From Opitutus sp. GAS368 (GTDB lineage: Bacteria > Verrucomicrobiota > Verrucomicrobiia > Chthoniobacterales > Chthoniobacteraceae): a DNA stretch of 37,756 bases. Within the stretch, counting starts at the first letter, position 1. Each line of letters opens with the position of its first letter. The stretch covers positions 1 to 37,756 of the forward strand of contig CALQFT020000014.1 of NCBI GenBank assembly GCA_943329925.2. Reading direction: 5' to 3'. Shown here piece after piece: positions 19,648 through 27,599 of the stretch. The notes under the pieces were generated by a model. That model saw only the letters and a list, made by a program, of their open reading frames with translations, was not told where the DNA came from and did no database searches. Both the position numbers and the translations under genes were made by a program.

Positions 19648-20904
19648 ATGAAAAACACCATCCTTAAACTCCTGCTTTGCACTCCCTTGGTGGTCAATGT
19701 CGCTCATGCCGCCGACTGGCCGCAGTACCGAGGCGCCACCGGTGACGGCGTTTCCACCGAGCCGCTCAAATGGAAGCCCGCGGGTCTGAGTGCCGTGTGG
19801 AAAGTCCCGAGCGATGGCGGATTTAGTTCCTTCAGTGTGGCCGATGGTCGCGCTTTCACCCTTTCGCTTAAGGAAATAGACGGGGCGAGTCAGGAGGTTC
19901 TCGTGGCACACAACGCCGCTTCGGGCGTGGAACTCTGGAGCGTTGCTTTGCAGGTCGCCAAGTACGATAAGGGCGGCAACGACGGCACGCCGGAGAACAA
20001 GGGCGGAGATGGACCTCGTTCCACCCCGGCCATCGTTGGCAAAACTGTCGTGGTGCTTTCCTCCGAGCTTTCCCTGCGTTGCTTCGAAGCCGCTACGGGC
20101 AAGGAAGTTTGGACCGTGGATCTCAAGGCCCAACACGCGGGGCGCAACATTCAGTGGCAGAACGCTGCCTCACCATTGCTCGAAGGCGGTTTGATTTACT
20201 TGGCGGGCGGTGGAGCAGGGGAGTCTTTGTTGGCGGTGAACCCAGCCGATGGAAAGATTGTGTGGAAAGCGTTCGATGAAAAAATGACGCACGCCACGCC
20301 GGTTGCCGCGACCATTTTGGGGCAGCGTCAGGTGATTTTTTTCCTGCAATCCGGTTTGCTTGCCGTTGAACCTAAAACAGGCAAAGAGTTGTGGCGGTAC
20401 GCGTTCCCCTACAAAGTTTCCACAGCAGCCTCGCCCGTGGTGGGCGGTGACATTGTGTATTGCTCGGCGGGCTACGGCGTGGGTGCAGGCGCAGTGAAGC
20501 TGACAATGGAGGGAGGCGCGTTCAAGGCCACTGAGATTTTCCGCGCTCCCGGCAACACTCCCTTGGCCAACCATTGGAGTACTCCGGTGCTCAAGGACGG
20601 CTTCATGTACGGTATGTTCCAGTTCAAGGAATACGGAAAGGGGCCGGTGAAATGCGTTGAGCTTGCCACGGGCGATGTTAAGTGGTCAAAGGAAGGCTTT
20701 GGCCCCGGGCACGTTATATTGATGGGTAACGAAGTCGTTGCGCTTTCGGATGCGGGCGAAATCGTCCGGTTTGCTGCGGCCCCGGGCGAGTACAAGGAGT
20801 TGGGTCGGCAAAAGGTATTGGACGGCAAGTGCTGGACCACACCGACAGTTTCCGGGGGGCGCCTGTTTGTGCGCAGCACCAAGGAAGCGGTCTGTCTGGA
20901 GTAG
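19648..20904 (+). CDS. Exported PQQ-type beta-propeller repeat protein, second copy
   Basis: A 418-residue secreted protein with signal peptide MKNTILKLLLCTPLVVNVAHA (21 residues) and mature start ADWPQYRGATGDG, parallel to the NWPQWRGPSLDG start of the neighbour at 17630. Blade motifs include AHNAASGVELWSVAL, CFEAATGKEVWTVDL, AVNPADGKIVWKAF, AVEPKTGKELWRYAF and ELATGDVKWSKE, so the propeller is more regular than in the first protein. The two are paralogues of the same type but clearly diverged, so this is not a recent tandem duplication. They probably act together in the periplasm; the ligand is not known. A Gfo/Idh oxidoreductase gene follows after 103 bp. Confidence 0.88.
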   Translation: MKNTILKLLLCTPLVVNVAHAADWPQYRGATGDGVSTEPLKWKPAGLSAVWKVPSDGGFSSFSVADGRAFTLSLKEIDGASQEVLVAHNAASGVELWSVALQVAKYDKGGNDGTPENKGGDGPRSTPAIVGKTVVVLSSELSLRCFEAATGKEVWTVDLKAQHAGRNIQWQNAASPLLEGGLIYLAGGGAGESLLAVNPADGKIVWKAFDEKMTHATPVAATILGQRQVIFFLQSGLLAVEPKTGKELWRYAFPYKVSTAASPVVGGDIVYCSAGYGVGAGAVKLTMEGGAFKATEIFRAPGNTPLANHWSTPVLKDGFMYGMFQFKEYGKGPVKCVELATGDVKWSKEGFGPGHVILMGNEVVALSDAGEIVRFAAAPGEYKELGRQKVLDGKCWTTPTVSGGRLFVRSTKEAVCLE

Positions 20905-21007
20905 TGCCCAGAGTGGATGTCCGGTTTTCAACAAAACTTGTCAGAGCCAGTTCCTCGCCTTTTACACATGATGGCGGGGTAACGCTTTCTCCAATATCCT
21001 TGGTCTT

Positions 21008-22132
21008 ATGTCCCGTTCAAAAGTAAATATCGCGATAGTCGGTTTGGGTTTCGGCGCGGAATTCATCCCGATTTACCAGCACCATCCAAACGCCCACATG
21101 TATGCGATCTGCCAGCGGGACCGCAAAAAGCTGGACGCAGTAGGCGAGGCCTTCGGCGTGGAGGCGCGCTACACAGAGTTCGCCGAGGTGCTCAAGGACC
21201 CGAACGTCGACGCGGTTCATATCAATTCGCCCATCCCGGATCACGGTTGGATGAGTATCGCAGCGCTGAAGGCTGGCAAGCATGTGAGCTGCACAGTTCC
21301 CATGGCGACCAGCGTGGAGGAGTGCAAGCAGATCGTCGAACTTGTGCGCAAGACTGGTTTGAAATACACGATGGCTGAGACTGTTGTGTACGCTCGTGAA
21401 TATCTTTACCTGCGCGAGTTGTTGGAAAAGGGCGTCCTTGGAAAGCTGCAGTTTCTCCAGGCCAGCCATCAGCAGGACATGGATGGATGGCCGAATTACT
21501 GGCCGGGACTTCCTCCGATGTGGTACGCCACCCATTGCGTTGGACCGGTAAGCGGGCTGGCCGGCGCCCCGGCTGAATACGTGAGCTGCTTTGGCTCGGG
21601 AACGATTCGCAAGGAATTGCAGCGGCATTACGGTTCCCCTTTTGCGGTGGAGACGGCGCACATCAAATTTGCGGGAAGCGATCTCTCGGCGCGGATTATC
21701 CGCAGTTTATTTGACACGGCGCGCCAGTATCGGGAGAGCATCGACGTTTACGGGGATAAGGCTTCCGTGGAGTGGCCGCTGGTGGAACACGAACCCATGG
21801 TCATGCATCGGGCCAAGCTGCCAGAGGCGAGGATTCCCAAATTTGTGAAGGCTCCGGATTACGCAAAATTACTGCCCAAGGCGATTCGACCATTTACCAC
21901 CAACGGCGTGTACGGTGTGGGTAAAAAGGCTCATTTGTCCTTCACTCAGGGGGCTGGGCATGGGGGCTCCCATCCGCATTTGGTGCACGAATTTGTGAGC
22001 GCTTTGGTGGAAGACCGTCAGCCGTTTCCCAATGCAAAGCAGTCAGCGAATTGGACCTGCGTTGGGTTGTGTGCGCACCAGTCCGCCCTCAAAGGCGGCG
22101 CGATTGTAAAGCTGCCATCCTTCACGCTTTAG
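21008..22132 (+). CDS. Gfo/Idh/MocA-family oxidoreductase lacking the EKP lysine
   Basis: A 374-residue cytosolic NAD(P)-dependent oxidoreductase-type protein. The nucleotide-binding loop IAIVGLGFGAEFIP opens the Rossmann domain (1-125), and the C-terminal alpha/beta domain follows (about 130-360). The family motif AGKHVxCEKPMA reads AGKHVSCTVPMATS here, so both the Glu and the catalytic-region Lys of EKP are replaced. The segment WYATHCVGPVSGL may hold the active-site His. The natural substrate of these enzymes is usually a sugar, inositol or derivative. It follows the PQQ-type genes and may process a product of that system, which is inference. There is no signal peptide. A hairpin with a T-rich tail lies just after the stop codon. 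Confidence 0.88.
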   Translation: MSRSKVNIAIVGLGFGAEFIPIYQHHPNAHMYAICQRDRKKLDAVGEAFGVEARYTEFAEVLKDPNVDAVHINSPIPDHGWMSIAALKAGKHVSCTVPMATSVEECKQIVELVRKTGLKYTMAETVVYAREYLYLRELLEKGVLGKLQFLQASHQQDMDGWPNYWPGLPPMWYATHCVGPVSGLAGAPAEYVSCFGSGTIRKELQRHYGSPFAVETAHIKFAGSDLSARIIRSLFDTARQYRESIDVYGDKASVEWPLVEHEPMVMHRAKLPEARIPKFVKAPDYAKLLPKAIRPFTTNGVYGVGKKAHLSFTQGAGHGGSHPHLVHEFVSALVEDRQPFPNAKQSANWTCVGLCAHQSALKGGAIVKLPSFTL

Positions 22133-22138
22133 GGAATG

Positions 22139-22171
22139 GCGGCTTGCGTGTAGGCCGCTTCTCTTTCTTTT
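22139..22171 (+). terminator. Probable intrinsic terminator after the Gfo/Idh gene
   Basis: GCGGC (22139-22143) pairs with GCCGC (22154-22158) around a 10-nt loop and is followed by a pyrimidine tract, TTCTCTTTCTTTT. It lies seven bases after the stop codon. The stem is short, so this is a moderate call. Confidence 0.45.
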
Positions 22172-22203
22172 AAGAAGGAGGGCGGCGCGAGAAAAGTGGA
22201 GGG

Positions 22204-22364
22204 ATACCATCTCTTTTAGGTTTAAGGACGATTAAAAGACCGCAGCACCTGGGAACGCGGAGCCCCAATTCAGCAAGGACTGTCTGCGTTTTTGGAGCGT
22301 CAAAGCGGAGCTGGGGCTCCGCGGTCCCGGGAGAGAAGGACCAGTTTTCTTCAAGATTTGGTAT
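22204..22364 (-). repeat. Dispersed palindromic repeat, copy 2 (inverted relative to copy 1)
   Basis: A 161-bp element bounded by ATACCA and TGGTAT, about 89% identical to the copy at 14131-14292 when read on the opposite strand. Its internal inverted repeat is better preserved: a 17-bp arm starting GGGAACGCGGAGCC (from 22251) pairs with one near 22312-22328 with a single mismatch, and GCGGAGC/GCTCCGC can form a local hairpin. It sits between the convergent Gfo/Idh and third regulator genes, ending five bases before the regulator stop codon. It may therefore end transcripts from both sides. Confidence 0.85.
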
Positions 22365-22369
22365 GAGAC

Positions 22370-23824
22370 CTACACTGCCCGGTATTCGTGTAACTTATTG
22401 CGTAACGTGCGGATGCTGATTCCAAGCGCTTCCGCAGCGCGGGTGCGGTTGCCTACGCAGGTATCGAGCACGTGGAGAATATGTTCCTTCTCGATCTCAG
22501 CGAGGGCCACGGGCGCGGTGGACGCTCCGTTTGCCAGCGGGCGCGACGGTGCTACGGGAGTGTGCGAGCCGTTTTTAGCCTTGGTGCGGGGTAGGGGGTC
22601 TTCGGCGAGTTCAATGCTCGAAAAGGGGAGCTCGCGGATCTTGGAGTTTGGAGCGCTCTGGACCTCATACAGGCCCAGTAGAGACGGGTTCAATGGATGG
22701 CCCGGCTCGCTCATGATTACGGCCCGCTCAATGGTGTTCTGCAATTCACGCACATTTCCCGGCCAACGATGCGACTCCAAGATTTCGAGGCAGCGCGGAC
22801 TTAATTGCAAATCAGGCCGACTGTATTGGCGGGAAAATTTTTCAAGAAAATGCTGCGCCAGAATCGGAATGTCACCCTCGCGTTCTCTTAACGGGGGAAC
22901 GAAGACGGGGAACACGTTGAGACGGTAATATAAATCCTCTCTGAAATCGCCCTTTTCCACAGATTGCCGCAAGTCGCGGTTGGTGGTAGCGAGGACGCGA
23001 ACATCGACATGGATGGTTTTGACCCCGCCAACGCGCTCAAATTCACGCTCTTGAAGCACGCGCAGCAGCTTGGCTTGGAGGCGAGGCGAAATTTCGCTGA
23101 TTTCGTCCAACAAAAGGGTGCCGCCGTTGGCCAGTTCAAAGCGCCCTTCGCGCCGTTCCGTCGCTCCGGTAAAGGAGCCCTTTTCGTGGCCGAAAAACTC
23201 GCTTTCCATCAGGTTCTCAGAGAGAGCCGCGCAATTAACTCGTATATAAGGCGCTGCGGAGCGGGCACTTGCGTGGTAAATGGCCTGCGCGACCAACTCT
23301 TTGCCCGTGCCATTTTCCCCGTGTATAAGCACTGTGGCCTCTGTGGGGGCCACGCGCCGCAGCATGTCCCGCAGGCGGTTCATCGGCTCGCTTTCTCCCA
23401 CCAGATCCTTGGCTCCGGCAAGTTCTGCAGCAAGGTACTCGTTGACTTGTTTCATCTGGCGATAACTTTCGGCCTTGCGCACCAGAACCTCAATTTGACC
23501 GATGGAGAAAGGTTTCAGTAGATAATCAAATGCGCCCGCTCTCATGCATTCTACTGCGGATTCAATGGAGCCAAAGCCGCTCATCATGATGGCCAAAGGC
23601 GGATGGTTCTGTTTGGCGCAGCGAGAGAGGAAGGTGGTGCCCTCTCCATCGGGAAGCCGAACATCGACAAAGATGACGTCAAACTCCTCTTTTTTCATGA
23701 GGCGCTCAGCTTCTGCGAGCGAACCTGCACTACTTACTCCGTAACGCTTCCCTCGCAAAACCTCCTCAAAGGTTTTGCGGATGAAAGGTTCGTCATCTAC
23801 GACAAGAATTTTTTCGACAGCCAT
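22370..23824 (-). CDS. NtrC-family sigma-54 response regulator with intact receiver
   Basis: A 484-residue response regulator of the NtrC/AtoC type. The receiver (1-120) has Asp10-Asp11-Glu12, phosphoacceptor Asp54 ([13 protein letters not shown]), Ser82 and Lys104 all in place, so unlike the other two regulators in this window it should be phosphorylated. The AAA+ domain carries GENGTGKE (169-176), GSFTGA (216-221) and LLLDEISE. A low-complexity linker (about 405-450) leads to a Fis-type helix-turn-helix near the C-terminus ([20 protein letters not shown]). A GTG 39 bp upstream is an alternative start, but the receiver begins at the ATG at 23824. It is 57 bp downstream of a small helical protein gene on the same strand; no kinase gene is nearby. 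Confidence 0.94.
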   Translation of the reverse strand: MAVEKILVVDDEPFIRKTFEEVLRGKRYGVSSAGSLAEAERLMKKEEFDVIFVDVRLPDGEGTTFLSRCAKQNHPPLAIMMSGFGSIESAVECMRAGAFDYLLKPFSIGQIEVLVRKAESYRQMKQVNEYLAAELAGAKDLVGESEPMNRLRDMLRRVAPTEATVLIHGENGTGKELVAQAIYHASARSAAPYIRVNCAALSENLMESEFFGHEKGSFTGATERREGRFELANGGTLLLDEISEISPRLQAKLLRVLQEREFERVGGVKTIHVDVRVLATTNRDLRQSVEKGDFREDLYYRLNVFPVFVPPLREREGDIPILAQHFLEKFSRQYSRPDLQLSPRCLEILESHRWPGNVRELQNTIERAVIMSEPGHPLNPSLLGLYEVQSAPNSKIRELPFSSIELAEDPLPRTKAKNGSHTPVAPSRPLANGASTAPVALAEIEKEHILHVLDTCVGNRTRAAEALGISIRTLRNKLHEYRAV

Positions 23825-23881
23825 GGGAAGGTTGACGGGGGACTCCCCTATCAATGCACCCACTCGGCAAAAAAGTCATGT

Positions 23882-24307
23882 TTAATTCTGAGACTCGTAG
23901 CGTTTTCTCACCTGTCTAGCTGTTGGCTTAGGAATAATTTGCAGCTCTCCACTGGAAGAAGAAAGTGCGTGTTTGAGGAGCAGTTGCTCATTTTCTTTGT
24001 CCAGGAGCATTGCCTTTAACAAGACACGTTGAGCCTTGGTCGCCACTGCTTTAAGTGCTGGAGTCTTGGGCGCTTTTGCCACACTTGTGGACTGGCGCAT
24101 CGTCAAAAGTGAATCCTCCAGTGCCCGCAATAAGAGACGTTTTTTCTCTAAAACCTCCCATTGTGCGATACGGCCGGTTCCTCGAAGTACACGGTTCTCT
24201 TCAATCATCAGATTGTACACTTCTTCGCATAACAAAGAATGTGAACAGATCAAGTCCACCATGGAAACTCTTGGCGCAGTCGGTGCCTGTGAAAGTTTTG
24301 GTTCCAT
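23882..24307 (-). CDS. Small all-helical protein, FlgN-like pattern, function unknown
   Basis: A 141-residue protein that appears almost entirely helical, with leucine and acidic/basic heptad-like patterns (LLCEEVYNLMIEENRVL, KKRLLLRALEDSLL and LLKAMLLDKENEQLLLKHAL). The order of an early E-rich helix, a K-LL segment in the middle and a late N/E-rich LLL helix resembles FlgN-type secretion chaperones, but there are no flagellar genes here and the match is only by pattern. The C-terminus is basic (ARQVRKRYE). It lies 56 bp after the TPR gene and 57 bp before the third regulator, which suggests one operon. Confidence 0.6.
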   Translation of the reverse strand: MEPKLSQAPTAPRVSMVDLICSHSLLCEEVYNLMIEENRVLRGTGRIAQWEVLEKKRLLLRALEDSLLTMRQSTSVAKAPKTPALKAVATKAQRVLLKAMLLDKENEQLLLKHALSSSSGELQIIPKPTARQVRKRYESQN

Positions 24308-24363
24308 AGAGTCTCAGTTTAGCAAAGGTCTGTGCGGCTGAAAGGGAAAGTTACCTAGGAAAG

Positions 24364-26289
24364 TTACCTGGGAATGTTTTTCATCACCTCAGCGCCCGCC
24401 GTTGTCCGTAATTGAGTGTTGGTGGAGCCTTCCCACGCCAACTGCTCCACGCGCCAGCCAGCCATCTTTACTAGATTGCCGACACTTTGAGGCATTTTTT
24501 TGGAGCGGAATTCCGGTTTTTTGTCTTCGTCGACGATAAACTTAAAGCATTCCAGCGCTCGTGGTTCCAAGCGGAGACGTTCAAAGCAAAGGCCCATTTG
24601 ATACACCACCGGCCAGCGCCATTCGGGGGCTGTCTCCAATGCCGCTAGCGCTTGGTAGATGGTCACTGCGTTCACAAAGTCGGCCCGTTGATAGTAATCA
24701 TTGGCGAATTCATTACCCGCTTTCTTCTGCCAGAAAGACCAGGCTTTGGGATCCGCCTCTGACTTGTCTTTGGCGGCCCGTAATAGATCAATGACGGTGT
24801 CGTAGGCGTCTTGGGGGCGGCTGAGCGTCTTGTAGGCTGAGGCTAGCATGTAGCGCGCCTCAGCGGCGGCGGGGTGCTTGCTGTAATCCTTTAGGAAGCG
24901 TTCCAAGGCGTTGGTTGCGCCGTTCATGTCGTTGCGCATGAAGGTACAATGCGCCGAACGGAACATCGCTATAGCGCGTTCTTCTTTGGGCAAGTCCGAA
25001 CGCAGGGCCATGTTGTAAAATTTCTGAGCCTGCTCGAAGTCGCCTTTGACGAAGTACGTATTGGCGATTTCGCGCTGCGCTTCGCGGGTGGCCTTCTGGG
25101 AGCGTTCGAAGTCCGTGCTGCCCATTTTCATGCCCAATTGGATGACTGCATAATAGCGGGAAATCGCCATTTGGTAGGCACCTGCATCGCGGTACAACTG
25201 TCCCAGTTTGAGGAGCCAGGACTGGATATCGAGATCTTTATCAAGTACGGCGCAAAGCTTTTCGTAAATGGCGATGGCCTTGGTCATGTCGCCCTTTTCC
25301 TCGTAAATGCCAGCCACTTCTCGGAGTGCCTCTTTCTTTTCAGAGTCCGGCAAGTCCACCGATATCAGTGAAACGAGAAACCCTTCGGCCACGGTTTCGT
25401 CTCCCTTGCGAATGGCGGCGCGCGCTTTTTCGCAAAAAGCCTTGATTTCAGAGGCTTTCGCTTGTTCTGGCGTGAGTGGAACGGCGGGTTCTTTGGGTTT
25501 TTTCCCCTTCTTGCCGTCTTCGCTAAACAGATCTGCGCTACTGGATCCAAATCTGGACTTTTTCTTCTTTGGCGCATCTCCCTCGGCTGGGGCAACCAGT
25601 GCGGCGGCGGCTGCAGCGGCATCTGGGGGGACGGCACCGGCGGCGGCTGGGCTTGGGGCTTCCGGGCTTGTAGCTGCTGCTGGACTTGTAGCTGCTGCTG
25701 GACTTGGCGCCGGAACAAGGGCGGGCGGCTCAGGTTTAGCGGCAACCGCTTCTGGCTTAGGCTCTGGTGCGTGCGGGTCTTTCGCGGGCTGTGGCACATC
25801 TGGGGCTTCCGGCGCTTTTGAAATTTTAGGCGGCTCCTCTTGTTTTGGGGGCTCGCTTTTGACCACAGGGGCGGGTTCTGGCTGGGCGGTATGTTTCGGA
25901 GCTGCTTTGTCCGCGGAGGGCTTGCCTGCCTTTTCAGCCGCTAATTTGTCGGCAGCGGCCTTTTTCTCTACCTTTTCGACGGCAGCTTTTTCCGCCTTTT
26001 GGATAATGGCTTCCTCTGCTTTAGCGGCGTCCAAAAGTGCGCGGGCTGCTTTGGCAGATTCCTTGAAGGCATTGGCTGAGGTTTCCGCAGATTTGTTGGA
26101 CTCGCGAAGTTCTTCAGTGACAACGGACTTTGCGTTCGCGTCTAGGGGAGCTCCTGAACCATCTTTAGCAGGAGCGGTGCCTGGAGTTGCCGACGGATAT
26201 CTTTCTGCGGCGATTCCTTGACTGAGCACCATGGCGGCACAAAGCAGGACGAACCCTTGGGGGGGGCGGAATTTAGCGGAGTGTGGCAC
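24364..26289 (-). CDS. Exported tetratricopeptide-repeat protein with long Ala/Pro/Lys-rich linker
   Basis: A 641-residue predicted periplasmic or envelope protein. From the GTG at 26289 it begins MPHSAKFRPPQGFVLLCAAM, giving a signal peptide that would be cleaved after GIAA. Residues about 50-250 are low complexity: helical Ala/Glu/Lys stretches (AAKAARALLDAAKAEEAI), then Pro/Ala/Lys-rich spacer. The C-terminal half has several TPR-like units (EVAGIYEEKGDMTKAIAIYEKL, LGQLYRDAGAYQMAISRYYAVI, IANTYFVKGDFEQAQKFYNMAL and ARYMLASAYKTLSRPQDAYD). TPR domains mediate protein contacts, so a scaffold role in an envelope assembly is likely but not specific. The frame is open to 26418, but that extension would overlap the upstream gene deeply and bury the signal peptide. 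With this start the overlap is 17 bp. Confidence 0.85.
   Translation of the reverse strand: MPHSAKFRPPQGFVLLCAAMVLSQGIAAERYPSATPGTAPAKDGSGAPLDANAKSVVTEELRESNKSAETSANAFKESAKAARALLDAAKAEEAIIQKAEKAAVEKVEKKAAADKLAAEKAGKPSADKAAPKHTAQPEPAPVVKSEPPKQEEPPKISKAPEAPDVPQPAKDPHAPEPKPEAVAAKPEPPALVPAPSPAAATSPAAATSPEAPSPAAAGAVPPDAAAAAAALVAPAEGDAPKKKKSRFGSSSADLFSEDGKKGKKPKEPAVPLTPEQAKASEIKAFCEKARAAIRKGDETVAEGFLVSLISVDLPDSEKKEALREVAGIYEEKGDMTKAIAIYEKLCAVLDKDLDIQSWLLKLGQLYRDAGAYQMAISRYYAVIQLGMKMGSTDFERSQKATREAQREIANTYFVKGDFEQAQKFYNMALRSDLPKEERAIAMFRSAHCTFMRNDMNGATNALERFLKDYSKHPAAAEARYMLASAYKTLSRPQDAYDTVIDLLRAAKDKSEADPKAWSFWQKKAGNEFANDYYQRADFVNAVTIYQALAALETAPEWRWPVVYQMGLCFERLRLEPRALECFKFIVDEDKKPEFRSKKMPQSVGNLVKMAGWRVEQLAWEGSTNTQLRTTAGAEVMKNIPR
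25667..25702 (-). repeat. Two perfect 18-bp tandem units inside the TPR protein gene
   Basis: The unit CTTGTAGCTGCTGCTGGA (plus-strand reading) occurs twice back to back and encodes the repeated peptide SPAAAT in the Pro/Ala-rich linker. In-frame expansion or loss would only change linker length. Confidence 0.9.
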
Positions 26290-26875
26290 GACTCTGTGGC
26301 AGGTTTCCTGGGATCGGTGGCTGAGCCGATTGGAAGATGGGGTCAAATAGGAAACGGTTGGAGCGCTTCTGTGCATCTCCTTCCACAGAAGGTTGTTGGA
26401 AAAATTCCATGATTTCATTCCCGCCGGATCCCGAACCCTGTTCGAGGAACGGATTAGGCGCTGCGATGCCGCTTTCCGGTGAACCTTCCGGAATGGGTAC
26501 TTTGCCCTTGAATATGCTACGGTAGGTTTCGATCGCTTCTGTACGGGCCTTCCCTTCAGCCGTTTCGCTTAACTCAGGGCGGCGATTGCTAACGGGCACC
26601 CGCGGCGGGGTGCGCTCGTTGCCGGAGGGAGACGGTGGACCGAAGCGCATTGGGGCGGGGCCTACAGTGGCAAGATAGCCGACTCTGCGCAAAGTCAAGG
26701 GGTAACCCATTGACATGGAGCGGTCGCTTGCTGAATTGGCGGCAGCCACCACACTGCCCGAGGGCGGAGCGGTGTAGGTGTCTGGGGCTTCGGGCGCAGC
26801 GCAAAGGGAGGAAACCGGGATCGGGAGAGATCCTAGTGACACAGTTAAAATAAAGGCGACGGTTGAAAAACGCAT
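26273..26875 (-). CDS. Exported protein of unknown function, first gene of the TPR operon
   Basis: A 200-residue protein with an N-terminal signal peptide (MRFSTVAFILTVSLGSLPIPVSSLCAA, cleavage near CAA). The mature part is rich in Pro, Ser and Gly and probably largely disordered. I recognise no domain. There is a short helical stretch (ETAEGKARTEAIETYRSIFKG) and a Gly/Ser-rich segment near residue 155. The frame is open eight codons further upstream, but the signal peptide starts at the ATG at 26875. It overlaps the start of the TPR gene by 17 bp, so the two are probably translated from one message and may act together at the envelope. Confidence 0.7.
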   Translation of the reverse strand: MRFSTVAFILTVSLGSLPIPVSSLCAAPEAPDTYTAPPSGSVVAAANSASDRSMSMGYPLTLRRVGYLATVGPAPMRFGPPSPSGNERTPPRVPVSNRRPELSETAEGKARTEAIETYRSIFKGKVPIPEGSPESGIAAPNPFLEQGSGSGGNEIMEFFQQPSVEGDAQKRSNRFLFDPIFQSAQPPIPGNLPQSRATLR

Positions 26876-26972
26876 TTCCGTGAGTTCTTGTAAGCACACC
26901 GCTTGCCATGTGCACGAAAAACCGTACTCAACCTGCTTTGCATTCCGGCGAGTGGGACTCTAGCCTCAAGAC

Positions 26973-27575
26973 GTGGAAAACAACAACTCATGGCAGCCCA
27001 TTCTCCCGGACACGGGAATTGATGCCTTCATATTTGATTGCGACGGAACACTTGCGGACACTATGCCCATTCACTACAAGGCGTGGTGTTCGGCATTGGG
27101 GGAGCATGCGGTGCATTTTCCCGAGCCGATGTTTAACGACTTGGGCGGTGTGCCAACCCACCGGGTTGTAGAGATTCTTAACGAGCGGCATCAGCTGGGG
27201 TTGCCGGTGCATGAATTGGTGGCGGTGAAAGAGGCTCTTTTTCAGCAGTGGAGTCTGGAAGTCCAACCTATTGAGCCGATTGTGGCTGTCGCGCGCCGCT
27301 TTCACCAGATCAAACCCATGGCTGTGGCTTCCGGTGGCCACCGTCACATTGTGCGGCGCACGCTGGAGATTATCGGCGTTCTGGACCTTTTTGGCGCGGT
27401 GGTTTGCTCCGAGGATACAATCAGGGGTAAGCCCCATCCCGACCCCTTTCTAGAAGCCGCCCGCCTTCTTGGGGTGGATCCGCAACGCTGCCTCGTGTTT
27501 GAGGATTCCGTCACTGGGCTGAATGCGGCGCAAGCGGCTGGAATGCAGTGTATTATTGTGCCGCAGCAAAGGTAG
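26973..27575 (+). CDS. HAD-superfamily phosphatase, beta-phosphoglucomutase-like
   Basis: A 200-residue cytosolic HAD hydrolase of subfamily IA. Motif I is FDCDGTLADTMP with nucleophile Asp22 and acid/base Asp24; motif II is VASGGHRH; the Lys of motif III is in GKPHPDPF; motif IV is FEDSVTGLNAAQAAGM. The cap is the helical type used by beta-phosphoglucomutases and sugar-phosphate phosphatases such as E. coli YqaB. The exact substrate, probably a phosphorylated sugar, cannot be told from sequence. The start codon is GTG at 26973, giving a typical length. The gene is divergent from the TPR operon, and recQ starts 24 bp downstream, suggesting cotranscription. Confidence 0.9.
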   Translation: MENNNSWQPILPDTGIDAFIFDCDGTLADTMPIHYKAWCSALGEHAVHFPEPMFNDLGGVPTHRVVEILNERHQLGLPVHELVAVKEALFQQWSLEVQPIEPIVAVARRFHQIKPMAVASGGHRHIVRRTLEIIGVLDLFGAVVCSEDTIRGKPHPDPFLEAARLLGVDPQRCLVFEDSVTGLNAAQAAGMQCIIVPQQR

Positions 27576-27599
27576 CCCCCGCCTTTCTCCCCGACTCTT

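Noticed and set aside
25790-25806. TGGCACATCTGGGGC, a GG-N10-GC arrangement
   Set aside because: Lies within the Pro-rich coding part of the TPR gene on the wrong strand for nearby starts, and the -12 half is poor.
25307-26221. 304-codon Ala/Gly/Ser-rich open frame opposite the TPR protein
   Set aside because: Low-complexity antisense of the Pro/Ala/Lys-rich linker; the TPR units and signal peptide support only the minus strand.
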